64,000 bases of DNA from Halopolyspora algeriensis (GTDB taxonomy: Bacteria > Actinomycetota > Actinomycetes > Mycobacteriales > Pseudonocardiaceae): NCBI RefSeq assembly GCF_003337235.1, contig NZ_QPJC01000016.1, positions 1-64,000 on the forward strand, read 5' to 3'. The notes beneath the pieces are model-generated. The model saw nothing but the letters and a program-made list of their open reading frames with translations. It made no database searches and had not been told where the DNA came from. The position numbers were made by a program, and so were the translations under genes. Shown one piece after another: positions 53,293-62,157 of the stretch (position 1 is the first letter of the stretch; every line of letters begins with the position of its first letter).

Positions 53293-54711
53293 GTGGCTTC
53301 CCCCGACTCCTACGAGCCCCCCGAAGAAAATCCCCGAACTCAGGCCGGTACCCCGAACCCGGCCAACACAGAACCTATGGATCAACGCAATTCGACGAAC
53401 TCCCCGGAAGAACCGAACGACCATCGTCGGCAGTCTGCGACTCACAAGGGCGCACGATTCGCCGACCGTGTGCAGCCCGCCGCGCAGCGCTTCGGCAGGC
53501 AGGTGATGGTGCTGCTCCAGCGGTTGTGGTTGTGGCTGGCGCCATTCCTGCAGCGCTTCAGCCGGAGAGTGGCCCTGCTGGCCCGGCGTGGAGAGGAATG
53601 GCTCTCGCCGCGGATGCAGCGCTTCGGACGGCAGGTGGCGCTGTGGGTACAGCGCCTTCAACGGCGCGCCGCCCCCTACGTACAGCGGCTCCACCAGTGG
53701 GCCGCCCCGTATGAACAGCGCATCCAGCGGTGGGCCGCGCCGTACGTGGAACCCGTCCGCAAGCGGGTGGCGCCGCACGTGGCAGCCGTCCGGGCCAAGC
53801 TGCCGGTGATGCGTACGGGCCGTCACCACCGCGTTTCGACCCGGACACGGTCGGTGCAGATCGGTGCCGCCGTGGCCGCGTTCGGCGTTCTCGCTCTCGT
53901 GTTCGGCAGCACCGGCGCCCAGCACCGCGCGGTCGATCCGGCGGTGCAGGCCGAGGACATGGCACCCGCTGCGGCTCCCGCACCGCAGCAGGCACTGAAG
54001 GACACCTTCGACGGCAAGTCGAAGTCGGGCTCCGCCGACGAATCCGAGGAGAACTCGGACCAGCCCAAGATGAAGATCGGTCCGAACGCCTCCGGTATCG
54101 ACGTCTCCAACCACAACGGCAGCGTCGACTGGAACAAGGTCGCGGCATCGGGCAAGAAGTTCGCGTTCGTGCTGGCCACCGATGGTCAAAGCTTCACGAA
54201 CCCGATGTTCGAGGAGCAGTTCCAGGGCGCCAAGGAAGCGGGCCTGCTCACCGGTGCCTACCACTTCGCCCGTCCGACCGGTTCGGCCGTCGCCCAGGCC
54301 GACCGGCTGGTGAACACGATGGGCAACACCGAGGACGGCAAGACCCTGCCGCCGGTGTTGGACATGGAGGTCTCCCCGAGCGGTGGCAGTTGCTACGGCA
54401 AGAGCTCGGGTGAGATGCACACATGGATGCAGACGTTCCTGGACCGGGTGAAGGAGCGCACCGGCGAGAAGGGCATCGTCTATGCCAACCCGTCCTTCTG
54501 GAGCAACTGCATGGACGGTTCCGACGCCTTCTCCGAATACCCGCTGTGGGTGGCGGCCTACCAGGTGGACCAGCCTTCCATCCCGGGCGGCTGGGACAAG
54601 TACACCTTCTGGCAGTTCACGCACAAGGGCAGCGTTCCGGGCGTCGATGGCTACACCGACATCAACAAGTTCCAGGGAAGCGGTGAGGAACTGCTGGAAC
54701 TCGCCGACTGA
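53293..54711 (+). CDS. Membrane-anchored GH25 lysozyme with undecapeptide repeats
   Basis: 472 residues. Residues 61-170 (53473-53802) consist of ten 11-residue repeats of the type APYVQRLHQWA, strongly amphipathic and arginine-rich. One membrane segment follows (VQIGAAVAAFGVLALVFGS, about 193-213), so the repeats should be cytoplasmic and face the inner membrane. The GH25 domain (about 262-465) carries D270 (GIDVSNHNG) and the D357/E359 pair of LDMEVS, which cleave peptidoglycan between MurNAc and GlcNAc. The GTG at 53293 is preferred; GTG 53221 is in frame. A strong terminator follows. Confidence 0.88.
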   Translation: MASPDSYEPPEENPRTQAGTPNPANTEPMDQRNSTNSPEEPNDHRRQSATHKGARFADRVQPAAQRFGRQVMVLLQRLWLWLAPFLQRFSRRVALLARRGEEWLSPRMQRFGRQVALWVQRLQRRAAPYVQRLHQWAAPYEQRIQRWAAPYVEPVRKRVAPHVAAVRAKLPVMRTGRHHRVSTRTRSVQIGAAVAAFGVLALVFGSTGAQHRAVDPAVQAEDMAPAAAPAPQQALKDTFDGKSKSGSADESEENSDQPKMKIGPNASGIDVSNHNGSVDWNKVAASGKKFAFVLATDGQSFTNPMFEEQFQGAKEAGLLTGAYHFARPTGSAVAQADRLVNTMGNTEDGKTLPPVLDMEVSPSGGSCYGKSSGEMHTWMQTFLDRVKERTGEKGIVYANPSFWSNCMDGSDAFSEYPLWVAAYQVDQPSIPGGWDKYTFWQFTHKGSVPGVDGYTDINKFQGSGEELLELAD

Positions 54712-54733
54712 TCTCGGTCACGGGACAGCACCC

Positions 54734-54770
54734 ACGGGGCCGCCTGCCACCGGCAGGCGGCCCCGTTTCT
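54734..54770 (+). terminator. Terminator after the lysozyme gene
   Basis: A 15-base-pair stem (54734-54748 with 54752-54766), 3-base loop and TTTCT tail, 22 bases after the stop. Confidence 0.88.
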
Positions 54771-54834
54771 CGTGCGCCGAGCGCGGGATGCCCCGTCCCG
54801 CAGCGGGCGAGGTGTCCCGGCGTATCTTTCCGGC

Positions 54835-55628
54835 ATGGCCACCATGGTGTCGTTCCACGCTCATCCCGACGACGAGTCCATCGCCTGCGGTGGAGTCATG
54901 CGCAAGGCCTTCGAGGAGGGGCACCGCGTGGTGCTCGTGGTGGCCACCCGCGGTGAGCAGGGGGAAGTCGTCGACGGAGTCCTGGCCGACGGTGAGCCGC
55001 TGTGGCAGCGCCGAGTGGCCGAGACGCACGCCGCTGCCGAGGTCCTCGGGGTGCACGCACGGAGTTCCTCGGCTATGTCGACTCCGGGATGATGGGAGAG
55101 GTCACCAACGAGCTGGCCGGGTCGTTCTGGACGGCGCCGGTCGAACAGGCCGCCGGGAAGCTGGCCACGATCCTGCGTGAAGAGCAAGCCGACGTGCTGA
55201 CCTGCTATGACGACAACGGTGGGTACGGGCATCCGGACCACATCCAGGTACATCGGGTGGGGATGCGTGCGGCGGAGCTGGCGGGGACTCCGCGGGTGTA
55301 TCAGAACACCATGAATCGTGACCACTTCCGCCGCGGCCTCGGCGCGTTCGCCGAGCAGGCCACCGCCGCAGGCGTCGAACTGCCCGACATCGGCGAGGAC
55401 GAGAATTTCGGCAAACCCGAGTCGGTGATCACGACTGCCGTCGATGTTGCGGCATACAGCGAGTACAAGCGCAGTGCGATGCGCGCGCACGCGAGTCAGA
55501 TCAGCGAGGAGTCGTTCTTCCTGGCGCTTCCGGAGGATGCCTTCCGGTACGCGTTCGGCACCGAGTGGTTCATCCGCGACGGCCAGGGCCCCGGCGTCAC
55601 CGAGACCGACCTGCTCGCGGGGCTCTGA
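54835..55628 (+). pseudogene. PIG-L/LmbE-type deacetylase broken by one frameshift
   Basis: The frame from ATG 54835 encodes VSFHAHPDDESIACGG and runs to GVH at 55056, then continues in the next frame with RTEFLGYVDSGMMGE, DVLTCYDDNGGYGHPDHIQVHR and SFFLALPEDAFRYAFGTEWF. Insertion of one C at about 55056 would restore a normal 265-residue zinc deacetylase of the MshB/Mca type, with HPDDE and HPDH metal motifs. Both halves keep good codon use, so the shift is recent or a sequencing error. Substrate would be an N-acetyl-glucosaminyl or mycothiol conjugate. Confidence 0.88.
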
Positions 55629-55739
55629 GTCGCTGCGCCGGTTGCGTGGTACTCCGGAAGCTCCGAAGTGACGACGGATCGAAGGCGCTCGGTTGCCCGC
55701 TCCGGTTCGGTCAGGCTGTCGCGGGTTCGATCGCGCTGC

Positions 55740-56414
55740 TCAGGCTCGGTTGCGTGCCTGGTCGTCGAGCGACTCCGTGATCAGCTCCACGACCAGGTCG
55801 GGGCGGCTGAGAAACGGAGAGTGCCCCGTCGGCCATACCCGGGTCGCGGCACAGCGCTCGGCCATTTCCCGCTGCCGGTCCGGGCTGACGGCCTGATCCT
55901 CCGCGCAAACCACATAGGTGGAGGGGGTCTCCCGCCAGGCATGCCGCCGGGGGACACCCTTGGTGACCTCGGGGCGTTGCGGGCGCAGCCGTGCCACGGC
56001 CCACGCGGCCGAGTCCGCGGAGCAATCGGCGTACAGCGCGTCCGCGGCTTTCGCGGGATCGAGTTGTGTCGCGCCGTCCTCGCGGCGCGTGACCGCCGAG
56101 TTGAGCGCGGGGGTCGTGGCCCGAAGACCGGCCACGCTCTCGCCCTCGGCGAGCACGAAAGCCGCCAGGTACACGAGACCACCGGTGCCGGCCAGCCCGG
56201 TGATCACCGAGCCCCCGTAGGAGTGGCCGAGTACGAGCGGCGGTTCGCTCATCCCGTCCACGGCGGCCTGCACCACCTCGGTATCGGCGTGCAACGACCC
56301 GCGGTGCAGTTCCGGAACGGCGACCGTGATGCCGCGATCACGCAACTCCCGTGCGACGGGGTCGAAATGCTGCGGGCCGTGCCACAACCCGTGTACCAGT
56401 ACCACGCCGGTCAC
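55740..56414 (-). CDS. Alpha/beta hydrolase
   Basis: 224 residues. VVLVHGLWHGPQHF oxyanion region, nucleophile GHSYGGSV, acid in VCAEDQAVSPDRQ, and histidine in PTGHSPFLSRPDLV. The pattern resembles plant-type salicylate/methyl-jasmonate esterases (HNL-like) widespread in actinomycetes. GGAGG five bases before GTG 56414 fixes the start. Substrate unknown. Confidence 0.9.
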   Translation of the reverse strand: MTGVVLVHGLWHGPQHFDPVARELRDRGITVAVPELHRGSLHADTEVVQAAVDGMSEPPLVLGHSYGGSVITGLAGTGGLVYLAAFVLAEGESVAGLRATTPALNSAVTRREDGATQLDPAKAADALYADCSADSAAWAVARLRPQRPEVTKGVPRRHAWRETPSTYVVCAEDQAVSPDRQREMAERCAATRVWPTGHSPFLSRPDLVVELITESLDDQARNRA

Positions 56415-56604
56415 CGTGCCTCCTCCGCTCCGCGAGGACCTCGGTAGCCTCCTCGGGAACGGCCCACATCATGCCTGATCTTCGTCGAAGCCGGATATGG
56501 TGGTCGCTTTCGTGGCGCCGAGCCGGTGTCGAGGGCGCCTTCCCGCGGGATTGCGAAGGTGCCGATCAGCGCTGAGGAAAGTGGTCGACAGGAAGGTGTG
56601 TGTG

Positions 56605-57018
56605 ATGATCGAGCGTTCGCAGACGACCGCTTTCGACTACGACCTGCACGGCGGGACCGACCTCACTCGGATCCAGTGGCACTTCTTCGACCGTTCGCGG
56701 CTGCCGGTCGCGGTCCAGACGTGGGAACTGCCACCCGGGGGTGCGGAAGGGATGCACGCGCACCCGCACGAGGATCCGCTCGAAGAGCTGTACCTGGTCG
56801 TCGACGGATCCGCGGTGATGCGGGTCGACGGGCAGACGTTCGAAATGGGGCCGGGAGACGCCGTACTGGCTCCGGTGGGTTCGGAGCACGACGTGCGGAA
56901 TCCGGGAGAGACCACGCTGAAGCTCGTGGTGGTCTGGGGACGACCCGCGCCCGCGGACTGGTCCCACTACGGGACGGCGAAAGCCGCCCGTCGGGCGGTC
57001 GACCGGCGCGAGGGATGA
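56605..57018 (+). CDS. Cupin-domain protein
   Basis: 137 residues, single cupin_2 barrel. Motif 1 GMHAHPHEDPLEELYLVVDGSAVMRVDG supplies two His and a Glu for metal binding; motif 2 PGDAVLAPVGSEHDVRN supplies the last His. AGGAAGG seven bases before ATG 56605 fixes the start. Function unknown; such proteins are metal enzymes or regulators of small-molecule pathways. Confidence 0.88.
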   Translation: MIERSQTTAFDYDLHGGTDLTRIQWHFFDRSRLPVAVQTWELPPGGAEGMHAHPHEDPLEELYLVVDGSAVMRVDGQTFEMGPGDAVLAPVGSEHDVRNPGETTLKLVVVWGRPAPADWSHYGTAKAARRAVDRREG

Positions 57019-57215
57019 GCCGCCGCTCGCAGGGCGCGCTCCTCGGGCCGGACGGTGCCGGCGAGAGGGAGCGACGACGATGTGAACGAGCACGTTCGGT
57101 ATGACGCCGAACGAGCTTTTCGCCCGTTTTTCGGATTGTGCTGTGGCTTCCCTCATGCGAGAGCGGGCAGCGGGCGAGGTAGTCACCACGTGCCGTGATC
57201 GTCACAATGCCGGGC

Positions 57216-57875
57216 ATGAGCCATTACCCGCACCAGGGCCCTCCTCCCGGACCTCCGCCCGGCCGCGCCCCCGACCCGCACCAGCCTCCCGGGCAATCCC
57301 CTCCGCACTCCGGTCCACCCCAGCAGCCCCCGCCACAAGGGCCACCCCAGCCTCCTGGGCCTCCCGGCCCATACCAGCAGCCTCCCGGTCCGCCCCAGCA
57401 GCCTCCCGGCGTTTACCAGCAGACCCGGCAAGTTCCCCCGACGGAGCCGTATCCCCAGCAGCCTCCGGGCCCGTACCAGCAACCTCCGGACCCGTACCAG
57501 CAGCCTCCCGGCCCGTATCAGCAGCAGCCTCCGGACCCCTACGAGCCGCGCCCACGCGAGCAGCCGGCGCGCTCGTACCGGGAGCAGCGGGAGCGCCGGG
57601 AGGACAGGGCCAACACCCTCGCCGGTGTCATTCACGTGGTCGCCGGTCTCATCGCCACGATCTTCGTGCTGCACATCGTCTTCACGCTGTTCGGGGCGAA
57701 CGAGAGCAGCGGCATCGTGTCCTTCGTGTACCAGGTGGCCAAGGTGTTGGTGCTGGGCTTCGGCGATGTCTTCACCCCGGACGACGCCACGCTCGGACTG
57801 GTGCTCAACTACGGTCTGGCGGCGATCGTCTACCTCGTCATCGGACGGCTCATCGCCCGAGCACTCCGGCGCTGA
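57216..57875 (+). CDS. Proline-rich membrane protein
   Basis: About 219 residues. The first 115 are Pro/Gln/Gly/Tyr-rich, with repeats of the type PGPYQQPP and PPDPYQQPP. An arginine-rich stretch (SYREQRERREDR) leads into two membrane segments (LAGVIHVVAGLIATIFVLHIVF and LVLNYGLAAIVYLVIGRLIA). The proline-rich part is therefore probably cytoplasmic, resembling phosphoprotein or FHA/kinase-associated membrane proteins. Start uncertain among GTG 57195, ATG 57207 and ATG 57216; no good ribosome-binding site. Confidence 0.75.
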   Translation: MSHYPHQGPPPGPPPGRAPDPHQPPGQSPPHSGPPQQPPPQGPPQPPGPPGPYQQPPGPPQQPPGVYQQTRQVPPTEPYPQQPPGPYQQPPDPYQQPPGPYQQQPPDPYEPRPREQPARSYREQRERREDRANTLAGVIHVVAGLIATIFVLHIVFTLFGANESSGIVSFVYQVAKVLVLGFGDVFTPDDATLGLVLNYGLAAIVYLVIGRLIARALRR

Positions 57876-57910
57876 GGCGGGCGCTGGTCGCAGTGCTCGG
57901 TGCCGCGGCG

Positions 57911-58864
57911 CTACCAGCCCGCGTTCGCCAGGATCTCGGCGATGCCGGTCAACCCGGTCCGGGTGGTGGGCTCGCCGCGCAGGAGGGGGATCTCGACGGT
58001 GCCGCGGTCACCGAAGCGCTCGTGGATGTCCGCGCGCACCTGCGCCTCCTGCCGTGCACGGTCGGCCAGCAACCCCTCGGCATCCGGCGGTGACACGCGA
58101 TTGACGGCGACCGGGCCGAGCGTGATCCCGGCGTCCGTCAGGGCCTGTGCGGCACGTTCGGTCTCGGCCAGCGGGAGACGTTCGGGCACGAGCACCAGAT
58201 GCACCACCGACTCGTCCAGCAGCCGATGCCGGGTGCGTTCGAGCCGGGTGCGGCGGTCGTGCAACCGGCGCAGCAGCGGGTCCGGTCCGGTGTTGCGCCG
58301 GCCGAGCAGTCCCGACAGCATGCGCTCGGTGCCTCGGGCCTGCTCGCGCTGCCGCACGAGTCCCTCGATCCACGGCGTCAGCAACGCAGGCAGGCTGAGC
58401 AGCCGCAGCATGTGCCCGGTCGGCGCACTGTCGACCACGATGCGGTCCCAGCGGGCGGGCAGGTCGTCGAGAAGATCGGTCAGCCGGTCCACCAGGGCCG
58501 ATTCGACCGTGCCGGGGCTGGCGGCGGCACGGTCCAAGTGCCGTTCGACGGCGGGCACGACCTCGCGCGGTACCGCCTCTTGCGCTTCCTCGCCGATCTG
58601 CTCGACCCGGCGGCGGGCCACTTTCTCGCCGTCGATCTCGCAGGCCCAGAACCCCCCGTCCAGTTCGACGGGTTCGTCGTCGAGCGAGGCGCCCAGGACG
58701 TCACCGAGGGAATGCGCGGGGTCGGTGGAGACCACGAGGGTGCGATGCCCACGCCCTGCGAGCAGCAGTGCGTAGGAGGCTGCCAGCGTGGTCTTGCCGA
58801 CTCCGCCCTTGCCGCCGAAGAAGGACACGGTGCGCTGCGCGGCAGTGGGGTCGGTCAACAGCAC
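57911..58864 (-). CDS. Get3/ArsA-family ATPase
   Basis: 317 residues. Deviant Walker A FFGGKGGVGKTT with signature Lys19, switch I DPAHSLGDVL, switch II VVDSAPTGHMLRLL. This places it in the ArsA/Get3 SIMIBI group, but no arsenite-binding cysteines are visible. It starts with GTG at 58864, ten bases inside the end of the CC-tail protein gene. In eukaryotes Get3 inserts tail-anchored proteins; here the partner may be the CC-tail protein or CstA encoded in the same operon. Confidence 0.9.
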   Translation of the reverse strand: MLLTDPTAAQRTVSFFGGKGGVGKTTLAASYALLLAGRGHRTLVVSTDPAHSLGDVLGASLDDEPVELDGGFWACEIDGEKVARRRVEQIGEEAQEAVPREVVPAVERHLDRAAASPGTVESALVDRLTDLLDDLPARWDRIVVDSAPTGHMLRLLSLPALLTPWIEGLVRQREQARGTERMLSGLLGRRNTGPDPLLRRLHDRRTRLERTRHRLLDESVVHLVLVPERLPLAETERAAQALTDAGITLGPVAVNRVSPPDAEGLLADRARQEAQVRADIHERFGDRGTVEIPLLRGEPTTRTGLTGIAEILANAGW

Positions 58865-59136
58865 ATTCCCGGGTCTCCGAAGGTGCTCTGGCCCATGCGC
58901 CGATGCCAGTCGTGCAGATCACCGACGAGGTAGGGGATCAACTCCATCGTCTCGTAGGCGACGGGGTTCTCCACGCCGAGAGCGTCCAGCATGACCAGCG
59001 CCCGAAAGGTGTCGTCCTGGCGCCGCGCCTCCCGTTCCAGTGCCTGGCGCCACGGCGCGACGAACATCTCGTCGTGGAAGGCCTCGATGCGCCGCCAGGC
59101 GGCGGCGATCGCGGCCCCCGGACTTCGTGTGTTCAC
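58855..59136 (-). CDS. Small protein ending in Cys-Cys, CstA operon partner
   Basis: 93 residues ending GMCC followed directly by the stop. WRRIEAFHDEMFVAPWRQALEREARRQDD and MELIPYLVGDLHDWHRRMGQ are amphipathic. The CC ending and position after cstA recall E. coli YbdD/YjiX, which also end in CC and are needed for CstA/BtsT transport; I recall a similar actinobacterial family called cory-CC-star. The overall sequence is not obviously YbdD-like, so the relation may be functional only. GTG at 59136 has GGAAGGGACAGCC upstream. Confidence 0.75.
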   Translation of the reverse strand: MNTRSPGAAIAAAWRRIEAFHDEMFVAPWRQALEREARRQDDTFRALVMLDALGVENPVAYETMELIPYLVGDLHDWHRRMGQSTFGDPGMCC

Positions 59137-59211
59137 GGCTGTCCCTTCCGCCGGAGAGCGGGTCGATGTGCGGACGATTCTCGCTCGCCGGCCGCGACGG
59201 TCCCGGCCGCA

Positions 59212-60930
59212 TCAGGACTCGCTCAGAGGAGCTTCCCGTTCCGGTTCGCTCGTCCGGCTGCTCCACGCCTGCCACAGCGCCAGAGCCGCCTCGACGATGA
59301 GCCAGATCGCCAGGACGAAGATGATGACATCCAGCGGGGCCAGCACCCACTGCTGTGCCTCGATGAACTCGATCATGTTGATCACGAGTGCCCATGTGGT
59401 CATGAACAGCAGGAACACCAGTGGTACGAGCACCGCGATGGGGTTGCGCCGCCTCTTGGTCACCCACACGGCGATCACGGCGAGTGCGAGTCCGGCCGTG
59501 AGCTGGTTGGTCGTACCGAACAGTTGCCAGAGTACGCCGAAGGCATAGCCCTTCTCGCCGCCGCCGGGCAGCAGCGCCAAGGCGAGTGGGATGAGCACCG
59601 CGACCGCCGTGGCCGCTGCGATGTTGCGCGTGAGCGGGCGGATGCGCACCGTTTCGGCGATTTCCTGCACGACATAGCGCTGCAGCCGGACACCGGTGTC
59701 CATGGTGGTGGCGGCGAAGCTGATGACCACGACCGCCGCGAAGACGGTGCCGTAGGCGATCGGCAGACCGAGGTTGTTCGCGAAGCCGGCCACGCCCTCG
59801 ACGAAGTTCTGCGTCGCCCCGCCGGAGGCGACCGAGAAGCTGGAATACAGCTGGTTCCACTCGGCGGTGGAAGCGACAGCACCCGCGGTGACCGCCAGCA
59901 CCGCCGCGAGAGCCAGTGATCCTTCACCGAGCGCGCCCATGTACCCGACGTAGCGCGCGTCGGTCTCCTTGGCGAGCTGCTTGGACGAGGTTCCCGAGGC
60001 CACGAGGCTGTGGAACCCGGACACGGCGCCGCAGGCGATGGTGATGAACAGCAGCGGGAACCAGTGTGGCGCATCGGCGGGCACGTCGTTGACGACCGGC
60101 GCGACGATCCTGTCGAACCCGACGACGATGCCGAGCAGGATCACTCCGAGAGCGATGAACAGCTGATGGGAGTTGATGTAGTCCCGGGGCTGCAGCAGCA
60201 CCCACACCGGCAGTTGCGAGGCGATGAAGGTGTAGGCGAACAGGATGACGATCCACACGGCACGTTCGCTGACACCGAGCGCGCCGGCCAGCGGTGCCAC
60301 GGAGATGGGAAGCACCATGCCGAGCAGGATCGCCAGGTACAGCAGGAGCACGCCGACGATCGCCGGGAACAGCGCCGAGCTGCGGGTGCGGTAGATGTAC
60401 TGCCCGATCCCGATCGCGAGCGGAATCTGCAGGAAGATCGGAATGACCGCCGCCGGGTTGGCAACCAGCAAGTTGCCGATGACCACCGCGAAGACGGCGT
60501 TCACGAGGGTCAGCAGGAAAAAGATGATCAGCAGGAACAGTGTGCGCGCCCGGCGGGAGACGATGTCGTGGGCCAGCGTGCCGATGCTCTGCGCCTTGTG
60601 GCGCACCGAGACCACGAGCGAGCCGAAATCGTGCACCCCCGCGGCGAAGACCGTGCCCAGCGTGATCCACAGCAGCGCGGGTCCCCAGCCCCAGAACACC
60701 GCGACAGCGGGCCCCACGATCGGAGCGGCCCCGGCGACCGACGTGAAGTGGTGCCCGAACAGCACGTGCTTGTTCGTGGGCACGAAATCCACCCCGTCCC
60801 GCATCGCGTGCGACGGTGTGACGAATTCCGGATCCAACCCGTAGACCCGTCGGGCAAGGTAGGACGAGTAGTAGCGATACCCCAGGTAGAAGATTCCGAG
60901 AACGACCAGAACCGGCACGATCGCGGGCAT
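59212..60930 (-). CDS. cstA: CstA-family carbon starvation / pyruvate transporter
   Basis: 572 residues with about 16 membrane segments. FVPTNKHVLFGHHFTSVAGAAPIVGPAVAVFWGW is the CstA N-terminal signature, with the FGHHF motif. SGFHSLVASGTSSKQLAKETDARYVGYMGALGEGSLA is the second. The family includes pyruvate transporter BtsT and peptide-uptake related CstA of E. coli. AGGAGTGACAGC precedes the ATG. It leads an operon with the CC-tail protein and the Get3-like ATPase. Substrate is most likely pyruvate or a related small acid (family inference). Confidence 0.94.
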   Translation of the reverse strand: MPAIVPVLVVLGIFYLGYRYYSSYLARRVYGLDPEFVTPSHAMRDGVDFVPTNKHVLFGHHFTSVAGAAPIVGPAVAVFWGWGPALLWITLGTVFAAGVHDFGSLVVSVRHKAQSIGTLAHDIVSRRARTLFLLIIFFLLTLVNAVFAVVIGNLLVANPAAVIPIFLQIPLAIGIGQYIYRTRSSALFPAIVGVLLLYLAILLGMVLPISVAPLAGALGVSERAVWIVILFAYTFIASQLPVWVLLQPRDYINSHQLFIALGVILLGIVVGFDRIVAPVVNDVPADAPHWFPLLFITIACGAVSGFHSLVASGTSSKQLAKETDARYVGYMGALGEGSLALAAVLAVTAGAVASTAEWNQLYSSFSVASGGATQNFVEGVAGFANNLGLPIAYGTVFAAVVVISFAATTMDTGVRLQRYVVQEIAETVRIRPLTRNIAAATAVAVLIPLALALLPGGGEKGYAFGVLWQLFGTTNQLTAGLALAVIAVWVTKRRRNPIAVLVPLVFLLFMTTWALVINMIEFIEAQQWVLAPLDVIIFVLAIWLIVEAALALWQAWSSRTSEPEREAPLSES

Positions 60931-61031
60931 GCTGTCACTCCTACGAAGCAGCTAGTGGGGGCTGATCTCGTGAGGTTTACACCATCGAGTGACTATAAAG
61001 CCAGCGTCCCCGGGAACGCACCAGCAGAGAG
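60931..61031. promoter_or_regulatory. Divergent promoter region between cstA and the 61032 gene
   Basis: TATAAA (60994-60999), unusual in this GC-rich sequence, is a likely -10 element for the plus-strand gene 33 bases downstream. A matching -35 is not clear. The cstA promoter must share this 101-base gap. Confidence 0.45.
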
Positions 61032-61856
61032 GTGGAGCGCTTGCACGAGACCGCCCCGCTCCGGATGTTTCGAATGTGGAGCCGCGCCCTGGTCGCCGAA
61101 GTCTGCTGGCTCGGCCGCAGCGACCGGCCGGAAAGCATGCCGGTCACTCCGCTGCTCGTCGAGGACGTGCCGTGCCTGGCGCTGCCGTACGCGCAGCGGG
61201 ACCGGGCCGAGGCTCTGCGATCGGCCCCGGAGGTCGCCTTCGCGATCACGGACGCGCGCTCGCTGCCCGACGATGCCCGTGGTGTGGTCGCCTTCGGTGC
61301 CGTCACCGTCACCGACGACCTCGACGGCTCGGTGTTCACCGACCGGCTCCTCGAACAGGAACTGGTGAAGTACCCGCCGTCACGAGCCCTGGCCGACAGC
61401 TTGCTGCTGCGCCGGGAGAACTGGTGGTGGCTGCCGCGCCTCGTCGTCCGGCTCGACCGGGTGAGCCGCGTCGTCGACGTGCCCGCTCGTACGGATTCCG
61501 TCGGGCAGGCGCTGCTCGTCCGTGACGATCTCGGCCTGCGCGTGGACACCGTCACCCTCCTCGACGGGGACGAGCAGCGCCTCGAACTGGCCTCTCGCAG
61601 CGGTGCGGACCTGCGGGGCGATACCGGCCCCGCACTCGTTTCCGGCCACGACTACACCGTCGACGATTTCGAACGCTGGGAGTCGTGGGACCGGCGCGGA
61701 CGGCTCCGGGGAAACGAGCTCGCCATCCAGGAGAGCCACGGTGTGCGCCCGGTCCCGTTGGGACCGCTGGGCCTGCTGGAACGGATCCGCCGCCGGCGCC
61801 GCATGGAGAAGGCCTGCCGTAGGGAGATCGCGGCAGCCGAACGCGCCTTCGGATGA
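61032..61856 (+). CDS. Hypothetical protein, possibly split-barrel flavin-binding
   Basis: 274 residues. VTPLLVEDVPCLALPYAQRDRAEALRSAPEVAFAITDARSLP and LVAFGAVTVTDD fit a pyridoxamine-oxidase-like split barrel, and WWWLPRLVVRLDRV follows; I cannot confirm the family. The C terminus is strongly basic (RIRRRRRMEKACRREI). GTG 61032 overlaps GAGAGG; a TTG at 61041 with AGGTGGAG is an alternative. Divergent to cstA. Confidence 0.6.
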   Translation: MERLHETAPLRMFRMWSRALVAEVCWLGRSDRPESMPVTPLLVEDVPCLALPYAQRDRAEALRSAPEVAFAITDARSLPDDARGVVAFGAVTVTDDLDGSVFTDRLLEQELVKYPPSRALADSLLLRRENWWWLPRLVVRLDRVSRVVDVPARTDSVGQALLVRDDLGLRVDTVTLLDGDEQRLELASRSGADLRGDTGPALVSGHDYTVDDFERWESWDRRGRLRGNELAIQESHGVRPVPLGPLGLLERIRRRRRMEKACRREIAAAERAFG

Positions 61857-62157
61857 TCCCGCGCCGAAGGCGGTGCGGGCGAGGACACCTCTCGGTATTC
61901 GGTGAGGAACCCACTCGCTTGCCCGTTTTTCGGCTGCCGCCTCCGGTGAGCACAAAAGAGGGCGATTGTCGATAGGCCGAATGGAGTCATTCGGTTCGTC
62001 GGAATGGTCCTGCGTTTCCCCGGATTTCCGCCGGCGATCAAAGAGAACTCTGCAGGCTCTTTCTCCGGGATCGTGCGATGTGTTACTTCCTGCGGGGCAA
62101 GACGCGAATGGTGTGTGCGCGTCTGCGTTGCCCTTCGGGGCCTGCACGGGAGGTTCG
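61857..62157 (+). promoter_or_regulatory. Structured leader region before the subtilase gene
   Basis: Two hairpins: CCGAATG/CATTCGG with GAGT loop (61977-61994), and a nested structure with CCCGGA (62019-62024)/TCCGGG (62064-62069) outside and AAAGAG (62040-62045)/CTCTTT (62057-62062) inside. They could be transcription pauses or translation-control structures. No gene is seen. Confidence 0.45.

Noticed and set aside
55002-55628. Programmed frameshift in the PIG-L gene
   Set aside because: No slippery heptamer or downstream stimulatory hairpin is evident at the junction; a simple deletion of one C explains it.
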